This document shows positions 62,425 through 64,000 of a stretch of 64,000 nucleotides of DNA, piece after piece. The stretch lies in contig NC_092574.1 of NCBI RefSeq assembly GCF_037975245.1, positions 4,272,713 through 4,336,712 on the forward strand. Direction: 5' to 3'. Below the pieces are notes generated by a model, which did no database searches, had not been told where the DNA came from, and was given only the letters and a program-made list of their open reading frames with translations. The stretch is from Apostichopus japonicus (lineage: Eukaryota > Echinodermata > Holothuroidea > Aspidochirotida > Stichopodidae). How positions within the stretch are numbered: the stretch's first letter is position 1; each line of letters starts with the position of its first letter. A program made the translations under genes and the position numbers.

Positions 62425-64000
62425 CTGTCAAAGAACAGAAAAGAAAAAACTGGTAAAGACAGGGGAAACTGTAATATTGTGTATTTCTCGATCACTGACA
62501 GTACTCAATCAATTGTAAAATTATATCAAGGAATGAAAAAGAGCTTCAAGTGCAAATTCGCAATGGATGTGTAGTCACAATAATGCAGCCTACTGTAAAA
62601 AGGCAACTGGTGCAAAATATAACTGTTCTGAAACTTTTCCCAATGAGGTTGCTTCATGGCAGACGACCATAAGTTTCAATGAATGTCCAAAAATTTGAGA
62701 TATTTCAGTATGGTTCTGCAAGTTTGTTTTGCTCCTGTGGTTTCTAAGTTGTTTCTCTGAATTTCTATGACAATTACAACATTTTAAATTCTGGTGAAGA
62801 CTGTTACATATACCTGCAGTTGAGCCAAAATGCAATTCAATATCTGGCTAGATCGGATTCACATTATGCATCAGTTATTCTTTGGAGTAATATCTGAATA
62901 GGTTTAGCAAAACTCTGCTGGGGTTATTCAGAAAGTAATGTGCTCAAACCACCTCCAAACACTAAAACTCATCAAATAATGAGGGAATAGTTGTACTTAA
63001 GAAAACAAAAAGATGCAGATAGAGTAGCTGCAGGAAAACTACAAGAGTTTCAGAATCAAATGTATCAGCTTTAAATCATGTGTTTCTTCACTAAATCTCA
63101 AAATACCTATGGATGGGAACGGCTCTACTGTATATTAAAAATGCACTAGTTGCCATAGCAACATTAACACAAGATAAAACAAGTATCCCCACCACAGTGT
63201 GCAAAATAACTATGCTAATAGGAATCTTACCATAAAGACGGCCTCTTTACAATAGTTCAATATCCACACATATATATATCCTCTCAGTACAATGTTAAAT
63301 ATCCTATAGTGCTGTATTGTAAACTGTACTCAATGTATGGCACATGTTACTGCATGGAACAACAAACGAAACCAAGAGTAGCCGGTATTGTACCCTCTCA
63401 TATCATCGTAACTGACGTCCTTTAACTCTTCACATGTAATTATGTTGCACCTCAACATGTAGACAAAAACTCATTAATAATGTTGCAGTAGGATGCCAGC
63501 AGACTGTAAGATGGCCGAAACGATAGCTGGCTGTCATCATCACTGCTGGCTTTTAGCACACTAACGGCCATGCATGTTACTGCCAGATGTTGAATTAACT
63601 GCCTGCAGTAGCTAGTATTAACGTACACCTACGCAACGGTGTACATGTAACACAGATGTAAACACACAAGTATCAGCTGCACAGCTTCCTCTGCATTGAT
63701 ACTATAGCTGGTGGACGAGTTAACAATAAATTGATTCAATGTCCTTGGTAAAACAATCAATCTCTACATGTCGAATGTACTGTTTGTGCTGGAAATCCTA
63801 TTAAATGGGAAACGGAGGATTCTGGTATATAACTGTGTTAAATATGACATGGTTGGATTGATTTCCAAATCTGTGGTTTTGCTAGTGTTAGTTGGTCATA
63901 GTTTAAATATTAAAAGTGATGAGTCATAGATGTCATTAATTAATGAGACTACAGAAGTACAGATTACGGTAAATATGCATTGAAATGTAGACTACAGCGT
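62425..64000. other. MTUS-family 5' intron or promoter region, no exon found
   Basis: No start-codon exon with a matching donor could be identified on the minus strand. The open frame 62590-62835 lacks support. Confidence 0.4.

Overview
The window is animal genomic DNA, AT-rich, with spliced genes, short exons, long introns and many satellites and decayed transposons. Scavenger receptor cysteine-rich (SRCR) exons in a multi-domain receptor and the overall repeat style suggest a deuterostome marine invertebrate, most likely an echinoderm such as a sea cucumber. That placement is inference. Gene models were built by hand from splice sites, reading phase and homology recognition; every exon junction given was checked for phase.

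Layout. (1) 703-4720, plus strand: the last four coding exons of a proline-rich, SxIP-containing protein, tentatively a SLAIN-family microtubule plus-end protein. A 10-copy minisatellite sits in its first visible intron. (2) 4721-16600: no gene supported. It holds a 68-bp minisatellite, a LINE 3' end, a dead SRCR exon (11198-11331), a tRNA-derived SINE and short dispersed repeats. (3) 16662-31002, minus strand: a receptor gene of ten coding exons, 1616 codons plus stop if read as one gene. It has a signal peptide, then the unit [split SRCR, intact SRCR, somatomedin B plus Cys-rich ectodomain] twice in tandem, then a secretin/adhesion-like seven-helix domain. The last intron carries a perfect 874-bp GATG array. 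(4) 31.1-42.0 kb: intergenic, with MITE-like inverted copies, simple repeats and two large minisatellites. (5) 42048-43124: a non-autonomous hAT-like element. (6) 43603-62424, minus strand, 5' end outside the supported region: a MTUS1/MTUS2 (ATIP/TIP150) family gene of at least 15 exons, of which 14 are supported in frame with each other. Its large 5' exon encodes a CAP-Gly domain, which I do not know from vertebrate MTUS proteins. Four related small exons form a tandem cassette cluster, one copy of which is broken.

Biology. Two of the three genes look like microtubule plus-end proteins: SxIP motifs in both, and CAP-Gly plus coiled coil in the MTUS gene. The third is a cell-surface receptor whose SRCR and somatomedin B modules suggest ligand or microbe recognition coupled to a G-protein type membrane domain. 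The main points for follow-up are the SRCR/SMB/7TM architecture with its internal duplication, and the CAP-Gly/MTUS combination with its cassette exons.
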